Shown here one piece after another: positions 53,205-62,456 of a stretch of DNA of 64,000 nucleotides. Made by a program: the position numbers and the translations under genes. Origin of the DNA: Symbiodinium natans. Its lineage: Eukaryota > Sar > Dinophyceae > Suessiales > Symbiodiniaceae. Location: positions 299,501-363,500 of the forward strand of contig CAJNDS010002367.1 of assembly GCA_905221605.1 (NCBI GenBank), read 5' to 3'. The stretch's first letter is position 1, and every line of letters starts with the position of its first letter. The notes beneath the pieces are model-generated. The model was not told the origin of the DNA and searched no databases. It saw nothing but the letters and a program-made list of their open reading frames with translations.

Positions 53205-55490
53205 ACTGCCGAGGCATTGGCCGAGGTGTTGGGCGACTTCCCACCTGATTTGGAGTTAGAGGTCGAACTGACGCACCGGCTGTTGGTATTGACCTTTGGT
53301 CATTTCGGACCCCATCCGAAGGAACTGAAGAAGGCTTTGGAATTCTTGGAGCCTTTGTTGTCCAAAAGGTCTTTGGTGTCGCAAGAAGTGGCCCGCTCTC
53401 TTGCGGAGGGCCTCATGCGGCGGCGGAAGGCGACAAAGTTTTCCATGTGCCACGATGCGGGCCGGTATATGACGAAGGAGAACTCGCTCATGGCGCCCCC
53501 CGGAAAGGCAGGCATGAATGCAACCATCATGTGTTCGGAGCAGTGAGGTCCTGTAACCGTAACACCGCAGGTTGCTGCAATGCGGGCTGAAGCTGTGAAA
53601 GCCGGCGCGTTCATCATTCATCGAGCTGTTGGGGAAGATGGCAGAATGGGAAGCGGAAACGAGGATCTGCTGGAGGTGCGATGGCCTGGAATTCTCGGTT
53701 CTCGATGTCTGCTTTTCCAAGATCGTTTCCGAGACATCAAGCGAGAAGAGATGAAGGATCTGGACAGCTGGGCAAGTTCACTCAGCCTCTTGAGCCTTTC
53801 GGGACAAGCGGCATCCCCTTTTGAGCCAATGCACTTGGCCGCTGAAGACCCAGGCATCTTTTGGTCCTGTGTGACTTACTGTTGCTTAGCAGGGGATGAG
53901 GGAATGAGGGCCCATTTTTACCCTTTAATCATTAAGGGAATTAAGGGCCCTATATATCCCCGTTAAGGGGTTACAAAGGGAACTAGGGCCCTAGACATAC
54001 CCTTTAAGGGATTATACAGGGCCCTCATTCCCCCATTCCCTGCCAACTAACAGTAAGGTGAGGCATGAGATCATGATGGCTTGGCCGCAAGCTTTCCAAA
54101 GCGGTCGGGAAGAAGCCTGGAAGCTCCGAAGCGAGGTGGGAGGGGTTACGCGAATAGGGGGCCCCGAATATAGACCCCCAAGGTACCCCTAATTTAGTTA
54201 AACCCTAATTTCGGAAACCCCCAGGTGGCTAACATGGCGGGGTCGATGAACTTGGAGTTCCCTGGCAAAGAGCGGGAGCAAGTGGCCATGGCCGCACTGA
54301 CTCAGGTCATGAAGCAGCTCCAGCGTCTTCCCGGTGGTGACAAGAAGGGCCTAGAGGTGAACATCCTGGCAAATGAAAGTGAGAAGGGCTCGATTGCCGC
54401 CATGGAGGAGATGGAAAGTTTCCTGAAGATGCCAAAGACTCAGCAAGGCAAGATTGCAGCGCAGGCGGAGGCAATCCATGCCAAGGAGTTGAAGCGAAAG
54501 GAGAAGCGGAGGGAGCAAGGAAAGCCAGATACCAATGTCCAGCTCACCGGGCAGGAGCGCTGCTGCTGGAGCTGCGGCAATGTCCTGTCGGACCAAGGCT
54601 TCTGCGAATGCAAGCTTTGCAAGGCCCACCTCTGCTCTGTGCCAGCATGCTGGAGTGTTCATTCCGGCTTTTGCTATGGGAGGGATGACGAGCCAGAAAG
54701 TGAGCGCGACACCCTCCGCTGCAGTGTCATTGAGTGTGTGGTGCTACCGCAAGACCAGCGCGTCAAGCCCTATGTGCGCCCACTTCCAATGGCCAAGTTG
54801 GCTGCAGATCAAGCCTTGCAGCAGATTCTCAGGTGTGAAGCCCTGCTGCCTCTGGTGCCCCTTCGTGGATTCCAGAACGGTTGGAGCGATGAGCTGGACG
54901 ATGGCTCACGGATTCCGCAGAAAGGTTTGTACCTGGTGCAGGCTGACTGGACCAAAGAAGCTGAAGGCTCGGAGGTGACTATTTACGGTCTCACAAGCAC
55001 ATCTGGCGCAGGGCTGAATGGCCAGAAAGCCAAGTTGGGCGCATACCATGCAGATCGAGAGCGCTGGGAAGTGATGCTGCCCAGCGACGAGAAGCCAAAA
55101 CTACTGAAGGGCGTGAACTTGCGGACGGCCCGTGGATCTTTGGCACCTCAGAACCTACGAGCGTCCACCATCCTCAGCAGCCTTTTCAACAACACGCTGT
55201 TCAGTAGCCATCCCGTGAAGATCCCAGGGCCGGTTGACAACCGGGTTGTGCTTGGGGACGAGGAGTTGGCTGCCCCTGCACGTGGAGATGTGTGGGCTCT
55301 GAGGGTTGACGGTGCCTTCCAGACTGCGGCGGCTCTCAAGTCTTTCAGCTTCGCTGAGTTTGAAGGCCTGTGGGGGATCTTCCAGTGCATGCAAGTACCT
55401 GCTGATTCGGGTACACCCTTCTTCATGGGCATCTTGGATAATGGCTTTCTCTTGTTCGGGAAGCTCCTTACCCAAAGATTACTTTTGTGA
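53205..55490 (+). CDS. MYND-like zinc-finger protein with two element-derived introns
   Basis: Three exons share one frame: 53205-53870, 54058-54135 and 54225-55490. Exon 1 is helical (KELKKALEFLEPLL, LVSQEVARSLAEGLM). Exon 3 starts VANMAGSMNLEF and encodes a charged helix. It then has a cysteine cluster at about residues 108-145 of that exon: CWSC, CKLC, C-x4-C and H-x3-C, close to the MYND zinc-finger spacing. A C-terminal module (LNGQKAKLGAYH) resembles the SH3-like fold common in dinoflagellate proteins. MYND fingers bind proline-rich partners. One in-frame TGA lies at 53544-53546, possibly inside a 63-base GC-AG intron. Both introns are TIR elements. The start codon is upstream and not found. 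The C-terminus after LLLFGK may be altered by splicing. Confidence 0.65.
53871..54057. mobile_element. TIR element acting as an intron (CTTACTGTT family)
   Basis: The 187-base interval starts GTGA|CTTACTGTTGCTTAGCAG and ends CTGCCAACTAACAGTAAG|GTGA. The ends form about 40-base imperfect inverted repeats that include GGGAATGAGGGCCC. GTGA is duplicated on both sides. Removal from GT (53871) to AG (54057) restores the open frame of the zinc-finger gene, giving SCV|RHE. Confidence 0.78.
54136..54224. mobile_element. GGGTTTCCGAAA-family element acting as an intron
   Basis: The 89-base GT-AG intron has the family ends (GAGGGGTTACGCGAATAGGG and CTAATTTCGGAAACCCCC). It is flanked by AGGTGG at 54134-54139 and 54223-54228. 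Exons on both sides are phase 0 and join RSE|VANM. Confidence 0.78.
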
Positions 55491-55499
55491 GCGCGGCTG

Positions 55500-55940
55500 C
55501 GCAAGCCTGAGGCACAGTGATGCGCAAGGCACCCGATGCCGAGCAGATGCTGGGGCAACTTACTGGAGCAAGGGTAAGTGATGGAACGGATAAATCTAGG
55601 GATTATGTGGGGCATTTAGTTAGCATGATGACCCTCATTTGTGTCATTGTTGTGATCCCCAACAAGCGAGCCCGAATTCATTCACGTATGGGGGCTCAGC
55701 CCCCCCTACTCCCCATCCCTGCACCAGTACTTGAAGGTTCGTGGAACTTAATAACCAATGATGACTGTACTTATAATCCACTTAAGCCCCTTAAGTACCC
55801 TAGTATTGTTATACTTTGGTTATCAGTGCACTTACTATGTGGTGGTGGGTAAGTACCATGAACCTTTAAGTAAGGCAAGTCATGGCGTCGGCTCTGTGTG
55901 GCGATGAGGGGGACGACTCTGATGAGGAGCCTTGGTGACT
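55500..55940 (+). CDS. Probable short gene, acidic C-terminus
   Basis: 55520-55573 reads MRKAPDAEQMLGQLTGAR and ends AGG|GTAAGT, a strong donor. 55877-55940 reads VMASALCGDEGDDSDEEPW and ends TGA. Between them are a TACTTGAAGG element and an open segment (55665-55727). It starts just after the zinc-finger gene, so it may instead be that gene's true 3' end if the 55490 stop is spliced out. Confidence 0.42.
55728..55872. mobile_element. TACTTGAAGG TIR element, copy 2
   Basis: Left TACTTGAAGGTTCGTGGAAC and right GTACCATGAACCTTTAAGTA are inverted repeats of about 20 bases on a 145-base element inside a probable intron. Confidence 0.72.
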
Positions 55941-56349
55941 GAGTAGGTTCAGAATGCAAAAAGAATGCTGCCGGCAATAACACAAGACTGTAGTCATAGG
56001 CAGGGGGGGGGGGGGGGTCCTTAGATTGCCCTTATACTATATTATGTGTGCTAGCGTATTTTGGTATCTGGGAGGATACTTGTTTTGAGAGAGACCTAGC
56101 TGACCCAGCTAGCACGAAGCCGCTATGGAAGCGTTTACCAACCCGGGCGCTGGCTAGACAGTGCCGTAGAATACCCTCTGAATTATGGTAGCTAAATAGG
56201 ACATAGGAATTGAGGGAATAATCCACAATGACAGGATCTCGGGCCACTTTAGCATGTAGGAGTACCAGTCAGTCCGCCGCAGTCGCAGTTTGCAGCAGCT
56301 GCAGCATCATGCACGTCAGGTCCTATCTTTTCTGAGGTTGTCAACTCAT

Positions 56350-56825
56350 GTCGTCTCACTGTCATTCAGTATTCATGGACTATTTCTCTTCTTCGAGTCC
56401 GGAAAAAGCCCGGAATTCTGCCCGGCTTCGGTTTGATGGACCATGGCGCCGATGATCTGCAGATTCTTTCTGTTCTTGGTAAGTATGCTTGAAGTTCTCA
56501 TGGTCACATTCTTTTGTGTTGTGTATTGTTGTTGCTGCGGTTGTCATCATTCAGGTCAGCAGTACTGTTATTTGCTATCAGTATTATTATCATCATCGTT
56601 TCTGGTTTTTGTTCCATATTCTTGTTCTCATACATGATAGCCTAGAAACCCCCATGCCATCGAGGAGGCAGGTCGGATGTTTCTGGAGACCGGGGACTGG
56701 ACGCTGGCAGAGGCGACTGAAGCAGTGTTAGTTGTAGTCATCGTCGTCGGCGTCGTCGTCGTCTTCCTGTCGGCGTGTCGTCGTCCTGTCGTCCTGTCGG
56801 CGTCGTCGTCGTATTCACAGCGATA
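56350..56825 (+). CDS. Two probable exons, function unknown
   Basis: About 56396-56479 reads KKPGILPGFGLMDHGADD, LQILSVLG before a perfect GTAAGT donor. 56641-56825 reads PHAIEEAGRMFLETGDW, TLAEATEAV, then a Val-rich stretch from a GTC triplet repeat, and ends TAG. The phase between them is not settled. Confidence 0.43.
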
Positions 56826-57045
56826 GATAGCTTCAGATAGCTTCAATGCTAATTACGAAAGTTTCCGCAGAGAACAGCTTTGCTGAATCAAAGGGTGCTG
56901 AGGAGGGGGGCGGGGGGGGGAGGACACTTTGGGAGGGATGCTATTGTGCTTGTTGTCCGTGCACCTATGTCTGCTTGTAATAGTAATAAGAATAATTGCA
57001 GCAACAATACTAATTAGCAGTCATAGCAACAAACAAATTCCCAGC

Positions 57046-57379
57046 TAATCCGAGCACCTGTTTAATTGGGAGGCCCCCCCCCCCCCCACAATAAGGGAGG
57101 CAGGGTTCTGCAATAGTTGGACCATGGCCCCGTATGGTTTCTCTATTTAAAAACAATAAGAACGTATTGAGATGTTTCACAGATCCAAATTGCAGCACAC
57201 AAGACAAAAAAAGGCGAGCCATCAGATTTTGCGAACCCCCCCCGAAAAACAATTCTTTAAATGTGGCGGGTTATCTCCAGCCGAAATCCACCCTAATGGA
57301 AAGTAGTCTTCCGGCGGGCTTCCGGGGGAAAAAAAATTCCTTAAATATGGGGGGTTTAATTAAACAGGTGCTCGGATTA
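57046..57379. mobile_element. TAATCCGAGCACCTG TIR element, complete copy
   Basis: TAATCCGAGCACCTGTTTAATT (57046-57067) is exactly complementary to 57358-57379, a perfect 22-base inverted repeat on a 334-base element. A C15 run lies just inside the left end. No open frame of interest, so it is non-autonomous. Confidence 0.8.
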
Positions 57380-57408
57380 CGCCACAAGACTTGCAAAGCA
57401 CACAACAC

Positions 57409-57531
57409 ATGAACATGGTGCTGGCAATGAAGACGCTAGTAAGGCACAACAAGAGCAAGAGCCGTGCTAGCAACATCAGTCGTGCTTTTGCCGCACGAAC
57501 AGCAATCGCCGCCGCAGCAGCAGCCGCATAA
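57409..57531 (+). CDS. Small open frame with poly-Ala end
   Basis: Forty residues starting MNMVLAMKTLVRHNKSKSR and ending in Ala from a GCC/GCA triplet repeat. It could be a small basic protein or chance. Confidence 0.25.
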   Translation: MNMVLAMKTLVRHNKSKSRASNISRAFAARTAIAAAAAAA

Positions 57532-57589
57532 AATCATAACAACAGACATCAAACCCTAAACCCTAAACCCTAAACCCTTCAAGGTTGCG

Positions 57590-58330
57590 AGTTTGTGTAG
57601 TTCAAGGCTTGGGACCCAGAGGATGAAATGCATGTCGCTGCCGATCCACGTCTTAATTAGTTCTGGCGTGCGTGGGAATGAGCAACCAGGGTGTGCTGCC
57701 CCAGGACAGGGTAATGAAACCCTGGCTTCAAGGCTCGGGTCGTCGAGCCTGACACTAGTTTGACGCAAAGCAGCTATGATGGGCTTCTAGTGCACTTCTT
57801 TCGTTGTGATTTGCGATGTTTACTGTTGCAGAAGCCGCCGCGTCATGTAAAAGGCGACACGGCCGCGTAACTGCAGACACGTGTTTAGAGGTGTTTTAGT
57901 TCGTCCTGGTTTCAAATGAAAACATGTGGCTCTGTGTGTGTGGCGGCGAGAACTGTCCACACCGCTGACTGAGTCATGAGTGTGTGCCAGCTGTCGTGCG
58001 TTGTCCTCAGGGTGGCTCTGGTTTGTAGTTTGGGGTTTTAGTCTCGCGCGGGTTGAGCCGGGGCACTTACGAAGGCAACAAGCGGCAGGGAGTGAAGCAT
58101 TGAGAGACAGAGATTACCGTCGGAGACCTGCTGAGTTGTTCGTCCAGTCTTCTGTGTGGGTGCCCTGAAAAACACACGTAAAGATGCTCTCTTCTTTGCT
58201 AGAAGTTAATGCCGGGCGACCGGCACATTGAACGGCTCGTCTCGGGGTGGGGCGGGGTCGATGTTGTGTTTGGATTTAAGTTTTGAGGGAGACGGGAGAT
58301 TGGGAGTCGATGTTTTTGGAGTCAGGAATC
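57590..58330. other. No confident gene
   Basis: Short plus frames near 57600-57660 (WDPEDEMHVAADPRL) and 57980-58168 are open but unsupported by homology, and a minus frame (57556-57768) competes. Confidence 0.3.
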
Positions 58331-58424
58331 CCTGGTGAGTGGTTCGGAAAACCCTAAACCCTCATAAGTATTCCCCGCAGTGTTCGTTCGCGTGCTGGAC
58401 CGGGCCGGTGGCCAAAAAAAACCC

Positions 58425-58811
58425 CCCCCTCCCCTCCCCCCCCCCCTCCCCCCCCCCCCCTCCCCCCCCCCCCCCTCCCCCCCCCCCCCCCTCCCCCCCC
58501 CCCCCCCCTCCCCCCCCCCACAATAAGGAAAGCAGGGTTCCGCAATAGTTGGACCATGGCCCCGTATGGTTTCTCTATTAAAAAACAATAGGAACGTAGG
58601 GCGAGAGGTGCAGCCTTAGCAGAAGAAAAAAAGCTTTCCGAAAGGCAGAGTTTCAAAATTTGACAACCCCCGCAAAAAAAATTTCTTTAAATGTGGAGGG
58701 TTTGGCCCATACGAAATCCATCGTAATGGAAAGTAGTCTTCCGGCGGGAATCCGGGCAAAAAAAACTTCTTTAAATATGGGGGGGGTTAAATTAAACAGG
58801 AGCTCGGATTA
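58425..58811. mobile_element. TAATCCGAGCACCTG element, 5'-altered copy
   Basis: Its right end (58790-58811) and the blocks around CAATAGTTGGACCATGGCCC and AGTAGTCTTCCGGCGGG match the 57046 copy. The left end is replaced by a long C tract with single T interruptions (58427-58518). It lies in the intron upstream of the exon at 58844. Confidence 0.7.
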
Positions 58812-58843
58812 AGCCCTATACCCTAAACCCTGTTGTCGGCAAG

Positions 58844-59729
58844 GCGGAGGAGGAGCCGGAGCCACTCTTGGGCGCCAAGGTCTCTGTCCATGGCCTGGAG
58901 AGCGCCAGGCAGTCGGGCAACGTAGGGGTTGCCGGGAACCAGAGAGAATTAGAAGGATTTCTGCTGCACTGCGGATGATAGAGTTCTTGGGATGGTAGGG
59001 GAAATGCAATCTCGTCTTGCTTCACGCAGGGTTTGGGGTTTGGGTCTATGATTTTTGCAGCCTCCCAAGCTAAGCTCAACAAAAAATCCTTGCAGGCAGT
59101 ACAACGGCGCAGAGGGAAGGATCATTGCAGTGGAGGAGAGTGGCAGGTGTCAGATTCGCTTAGAGGCACCCTTTGACAAGACCATCCGAGCGTGGCCCAA
59201 AAATTGTTTCATACTTCGCCACGGCAAAGAAGAGGATGAACCAGCTGTTGGGCCAGAGGAGTCGACGTCGAGCCCCCCTGCCTCGCAAGCACTGACCGTG
59301 CCTACATCTCCGAGCGAGCGAGTACCCGGCTCACAGCTCTTCATAGCACCCTGTGACCTCTCGTTCTGTCAAGATTCGATCAGCAACAAGTTCCGCAACA
59401 AAACGACCATCCGCGAGACACTGGACCAGTTGCTGTCACGAGAGATCCGGAAGAGGGATGTCGAGATGATGCGGGTCACGATCCATGAGGGTCATCTGTA
59501 CTGTCTCAGCAATCGCCGCTTGGCACTGTACAGGCTTCTGCAGATGGCCAAGCGGTGCAAGCGTGTGAAGGTGGAGGTTGTGAAGCAGGACTCTGATTTC
59601 CATCGCAAGCTCACCACCTGCTGCAAGGGTGAGAGGATATTTATTCGTGAGACATCTGAAGTTGTGGGCCGAACTGTGGCAGACACAACTTTCCGGCATG
59701 CAGCGATTTTTCAGCCTTCTGGGGCCTAA
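58844..59729 (+). CDS. SH3-like module plus ParB/sulfiredoxin-like domain protein
   Basis: Exon 58844-58908 (KVSVHGLESAR) and exon 59096-59729 join as RQYNGAEGRIIAVEES across a 187-base GC-AG intron with CAGGCAGT at both ends. The N-terminal part is the dinoflagellate module V-x-G-L-x2-A-x-x-x-N-G-x-x-G. After a Pro/Ser linker, LFIAPCDLSFCQDSISNKF, IRETLDQLLSREI and HEGHLYCLSNRRLALYRL follow. The last block matches the N-R-R-L core of ParB/sulfiredoxin-fold proteins, which bind nucleotides or nucleic acid. It ends at TAA. Exons upstream of 58844 are missing. Confidence 0.65.
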
Positions 59730-60770
59730 CTTTCCCTGCTACCATTAAAACCCATGCGCATCAAAATCGAGGATTCTGCCGTTCGGGTGGGTTCTTCGTT
59801 CATCACAACGCGATGCAGGAGGGCAGGGAGGTTTGGGGTTGTGTGGCGCGCTCAGATGTTGCGATTTTATCCGGCTCTCAGGCTAGATCTTGCATGTTGT
59901 GGTCTTGGTAGCCCAGTGGTACCCTTTACCCTTTTTTTTGCTTCTGGTTGCCCTTATAAAATGACCAACCCCAAAAAGGGTGCTCTTGTTATTATGATAT
60001 GGTTACTGGGGTTCGGGGTTTCCTTGCAGTCTCCTTGAAGCCAGTCTAAGGTGGAGACACAAAGAATGGAATCGAGTAGGGCTGTACACAATTGTAATTG
60101 TCAGGCTGTGCAGAGGTAGAACAGGTCTTGCAGGCTCAAGCATGTTGTACAGTGTTAATTCACACCTGCAGGACAAAATGGGAACAATCTCCCCCCTTAC
60201 AACACGGAAACCATATCTCGCACACAAGAATGATAACAACATGCGCAGGCAACTCACCTTCAGTCTTGTCTCTGCAAGGTTTTCCTCGGCTGTGAAGAAG
60301 CACGCGCTTGCCCGACAATGGGAAGCCTGGTGGGCAATGCTAAAGGTTGGACAGTGCAGTAGGGCTTAAGGTTAACGACGCCGGGAAGAAGCAGACGGGC
60401 GCTGTGTAGCTTCCCTTCAGCCCAGGAAGCTGCTTCGTATCTCTTGTGCCAGATGTGGTGCAATCGCCTGCCTTCTCGCGTCCAGACTGGTGATCCAGTC
60501 CTGAAGGCCTGTGGCACAGTTCCTCGGCCCATACAGACGGAAACATGTATGATTCTGCATGATGTGTAGTTTTTGACACAGAAGCTCGTTCCCACTGATC
60601 GAGATCCAGGAGAATTCGTAGTGCAGAAATTGTTAATCGCGCATCCTTGTCAGCAGGTCGTTCAGTAGCTTTACCAGGGAGAGCATGCCAAACTCCCAAC
60701 CCTTGTGAGACCATCCCGCCCCCAAAGGCCGAAAAGCTGCTGCAAAAACCCTCCCAATCATCTCTAGAAG
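59730..60770. other. No confident gene
   Basis: 59820-60040 holds a degenerate GGGTACC-containing segment, and 60098-60369 has short plus frames. The minus frames 60260-60595 and 60340-60834 are open but not family-like. Confidence 0.35.
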
Positions 60771-60991
60771 TTGGCTGTCTGGGGGCTTGAGGCAAAGATT
60801 GGGATGTTTGCCCCGTATACGAACAGGTCCTCAATAGGGATTCTCGTACCCCCCCCCCCCCCCAATATCATCCCGATGAGGGACTGTATAAGGGGGAGCA
60901 TCCCAAGGCAGAGAGCTGGGAAGCTTGCCTGGCCCTCTTCAGGGAGCTGGAGAATCAGGGGCTGGTGTCCGCAAGGACTGCAGTGGTCTAG
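60771..60991 (+). CDS. PPR-like exon pair interrupted by a TTGGGATG element
   Basis: 60771-60791 (LAVWGLE, after TAGAAG) and 60908-60991 (AESWEACLALFRELENQG, TAG) join in frame after removal of the element. WEACLALFRELENQGL resembles the second helix and turn of a pentatricopeptide repeat. A (TTTAGGG)20 array follows at once and may provide a donor (TA|GTTAGGG), so the stop may be spliced away. Confidence 0.43.
60792..60907. mobile_element. TTGGGATG-family element acting as an intron
   Basis: It starts GCAAAGA|TTGGGATG and ends GGGGGAGCATCCCA|AG, with a GC donor and AG acceptor. The nine bases AGGCAAAGA (60790-60798) and AGGCAGAGA (60906-60914) flank it as an imperfect target duplication. 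A C14 run lies inside. Confidence 0.68.
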
Positions 60992-61134
60992 TTAGGGTTT
61001 AGGGTTTAGGGTTTAGGGTTTAGGGTTTAGGGTTTAGGGTTTAGGGTTTAGGGTTTAGGGTTTAGGGTTTAGGGTTTAGGGTTTAGGGTTTAGGGTTTAG
61101 GGTTTAGGGTTTAGGGTTTAGGGTTTAGGGTTTA
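60990..61134. repeat. Telomere-like array (TTTAGGG)20
   Basis: This is the longest array in the window, about 20 nearly perfect units, directly after a probable exon. Confidence 0.96.
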
Positions 61135-61228
61135 GAAACAGGGTTTTCAGGTAAAGCCTTGATGCTCACATGGCACTGGTGCCAACGGTGCTGGCTTTGG
61201 TCCATAGGGTCAGAACAGAAGCTGTAGA

Positions 61229-61489
61229 TTGAACATGGGTACATCTATTGGCTGGGGCTCGGGCTGGCGACTTGCCACCCCAGCTGCATCTTTCAGGAGC
61301 TTCACCTTCACGATCAATGCATGTGGCAAGGCCACAAAATCCCGAGAGCCCTTACGAAGAGAATGCTTTTAATTAGGGTCCGAAGTGATATTGCGAGGTT
61401 AGGGCGGCTTATCAGACAAGTAATACCGCAACCGTTCCTTGAGGGTCTTGGCCCTCTTAATATTCGATCTTACTTCCGAAAGCTCTAGA
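61229..61489 (+). CDS. Open frame of 86 codons without ATG, unknown
   Basis: The frame reads EHGYIYWLGLGLATCHPS, LTKRMLLIRVRSDIARL, GRLIRQVIPQPFLEG and ends TAG. Its length without a stop is notable, but other frames are partly open. Confidence 0.38.
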
Positions 61490-61650
61490 ATCACATTCTC
61501 TAACATCCCCAAAACCCTTATCCCTGGAACCTCGATGAAAAAATTGAACACAAGTTCATGGATGTTGAAAGTCCCCAGGTGGGGGTGGGGGAGGGGTTAC
61601 CCTGTAGACCCTAAAACCTAAACCCTAAACCCTAACACTCTTTCCTGCAG

Positions 61651-61713
61651 ATAGTTTGGCACCGGGCGTTGTTCCATGGGTTCCACCCCTGGGTTGAGCC
61701 ATGGGATGCTTAA
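61651..61713 (+). CDS. Short terminal exon, function unknown
   Basis: Between a CCTGCAG acceptor and TAA it reads VWHRALFHGFHPWVEPWDA. It follows a CCCTAAA tract. Confidence 0.4.
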   Translation: MVWHRALFHGFHPWVEPWDA

Positions 61714-61830
61714 AATTTGTTAAACGGTGCCATCGCTCTTCACTTGTAATTTGCAGGGTTCAGGGTTGAGGGTTTAGGGTTAAGTTTCTATACTGGATAT
61801 CATTGACTAGTTTCGTTTACCCTATGTGAT

Positions 61831-62168
61831 AGTAAGCAGCTGTCCGCCGCCCAGTATGCCAAAGAGACTTCATTGGCCCTTGCTGCACTCCTGGAAGGCG
61901 AGCAACTGGCATCAGGGCCTGTGCTTGCTCGAGAAATTCGAGGCACCTTCAGCGTCCCAAGGCTAAGCGTCTAACCCTTGCAGAAGTCTGCCAGGGTTTA
62001 GGGTTTAGGGTTTAGGGTTTGAAATCTGCAGTCTAGTAGGAAAGACATTGAACTGAGAAGGCACAGGTCCATCTGCAAAGAAGCTGTGACCCAAGTGCCC
62101 AACGCTGTTCAGGAAAGAGCCGACCAGAGCTTAGTCGTGGACTTAGTTTGCCTTGGTTTGTTAGTGTT
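61831..62168 (+). CDS. Two probable exons, function unknown
   Basis: 61831-61974 reads SAAQYAKETSLALAALLEG, REIRGTFSVPRLSV and ends TAA. 62030-62166 follows CTGCAG and reads RKDIELRRHRSICKEAVT, NAVQERADQSLVVDLV, ending near GT|GTTGGGTTTAGGG. They are helix-rich and might belong upstream of the PPR gene or to a separate gene. Confidence 0.48.
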
Positions 62169-62456
62169 GGGTTTAGGGTTTAGGGTTTAAGGTTTAGGGT
62201 TCAGGGTTCAGGGTTCAGGGTTTAGGGTTCCGGGGCTGCTGTGGCCGGGCCGGCTGCTAGCTGGGATTTCAGGGTTGCTTGCTTGTGCCTTCAGGTTCGG
62301 AACTAGGCCTCATCTCTATAGAATGCTCGCTCATGACAGAGCAGTGTGCATGGCCTCCTCGGCGACTGCCACCTCGCGACATCTCACAGCCCACGCTCCA
62401 CGCCGTGTCACGACAACACAGTCCGGCGTACAGTATAATCGCTCTCGTCGCCGGCC

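Noticed and set aside
53256-53720. Minus-strand open frame of 154 codons
   Set aside because: It is the antisense of the well-supported plus-strand exon of the MYND-like gene and has an unlikely His/Arg/Leu composition.
60990-61134. A true chromosome end
   Set aside because: Telomere-like arrays occur in both orientations throughout the window with genes on both sides, so they are interstitial.
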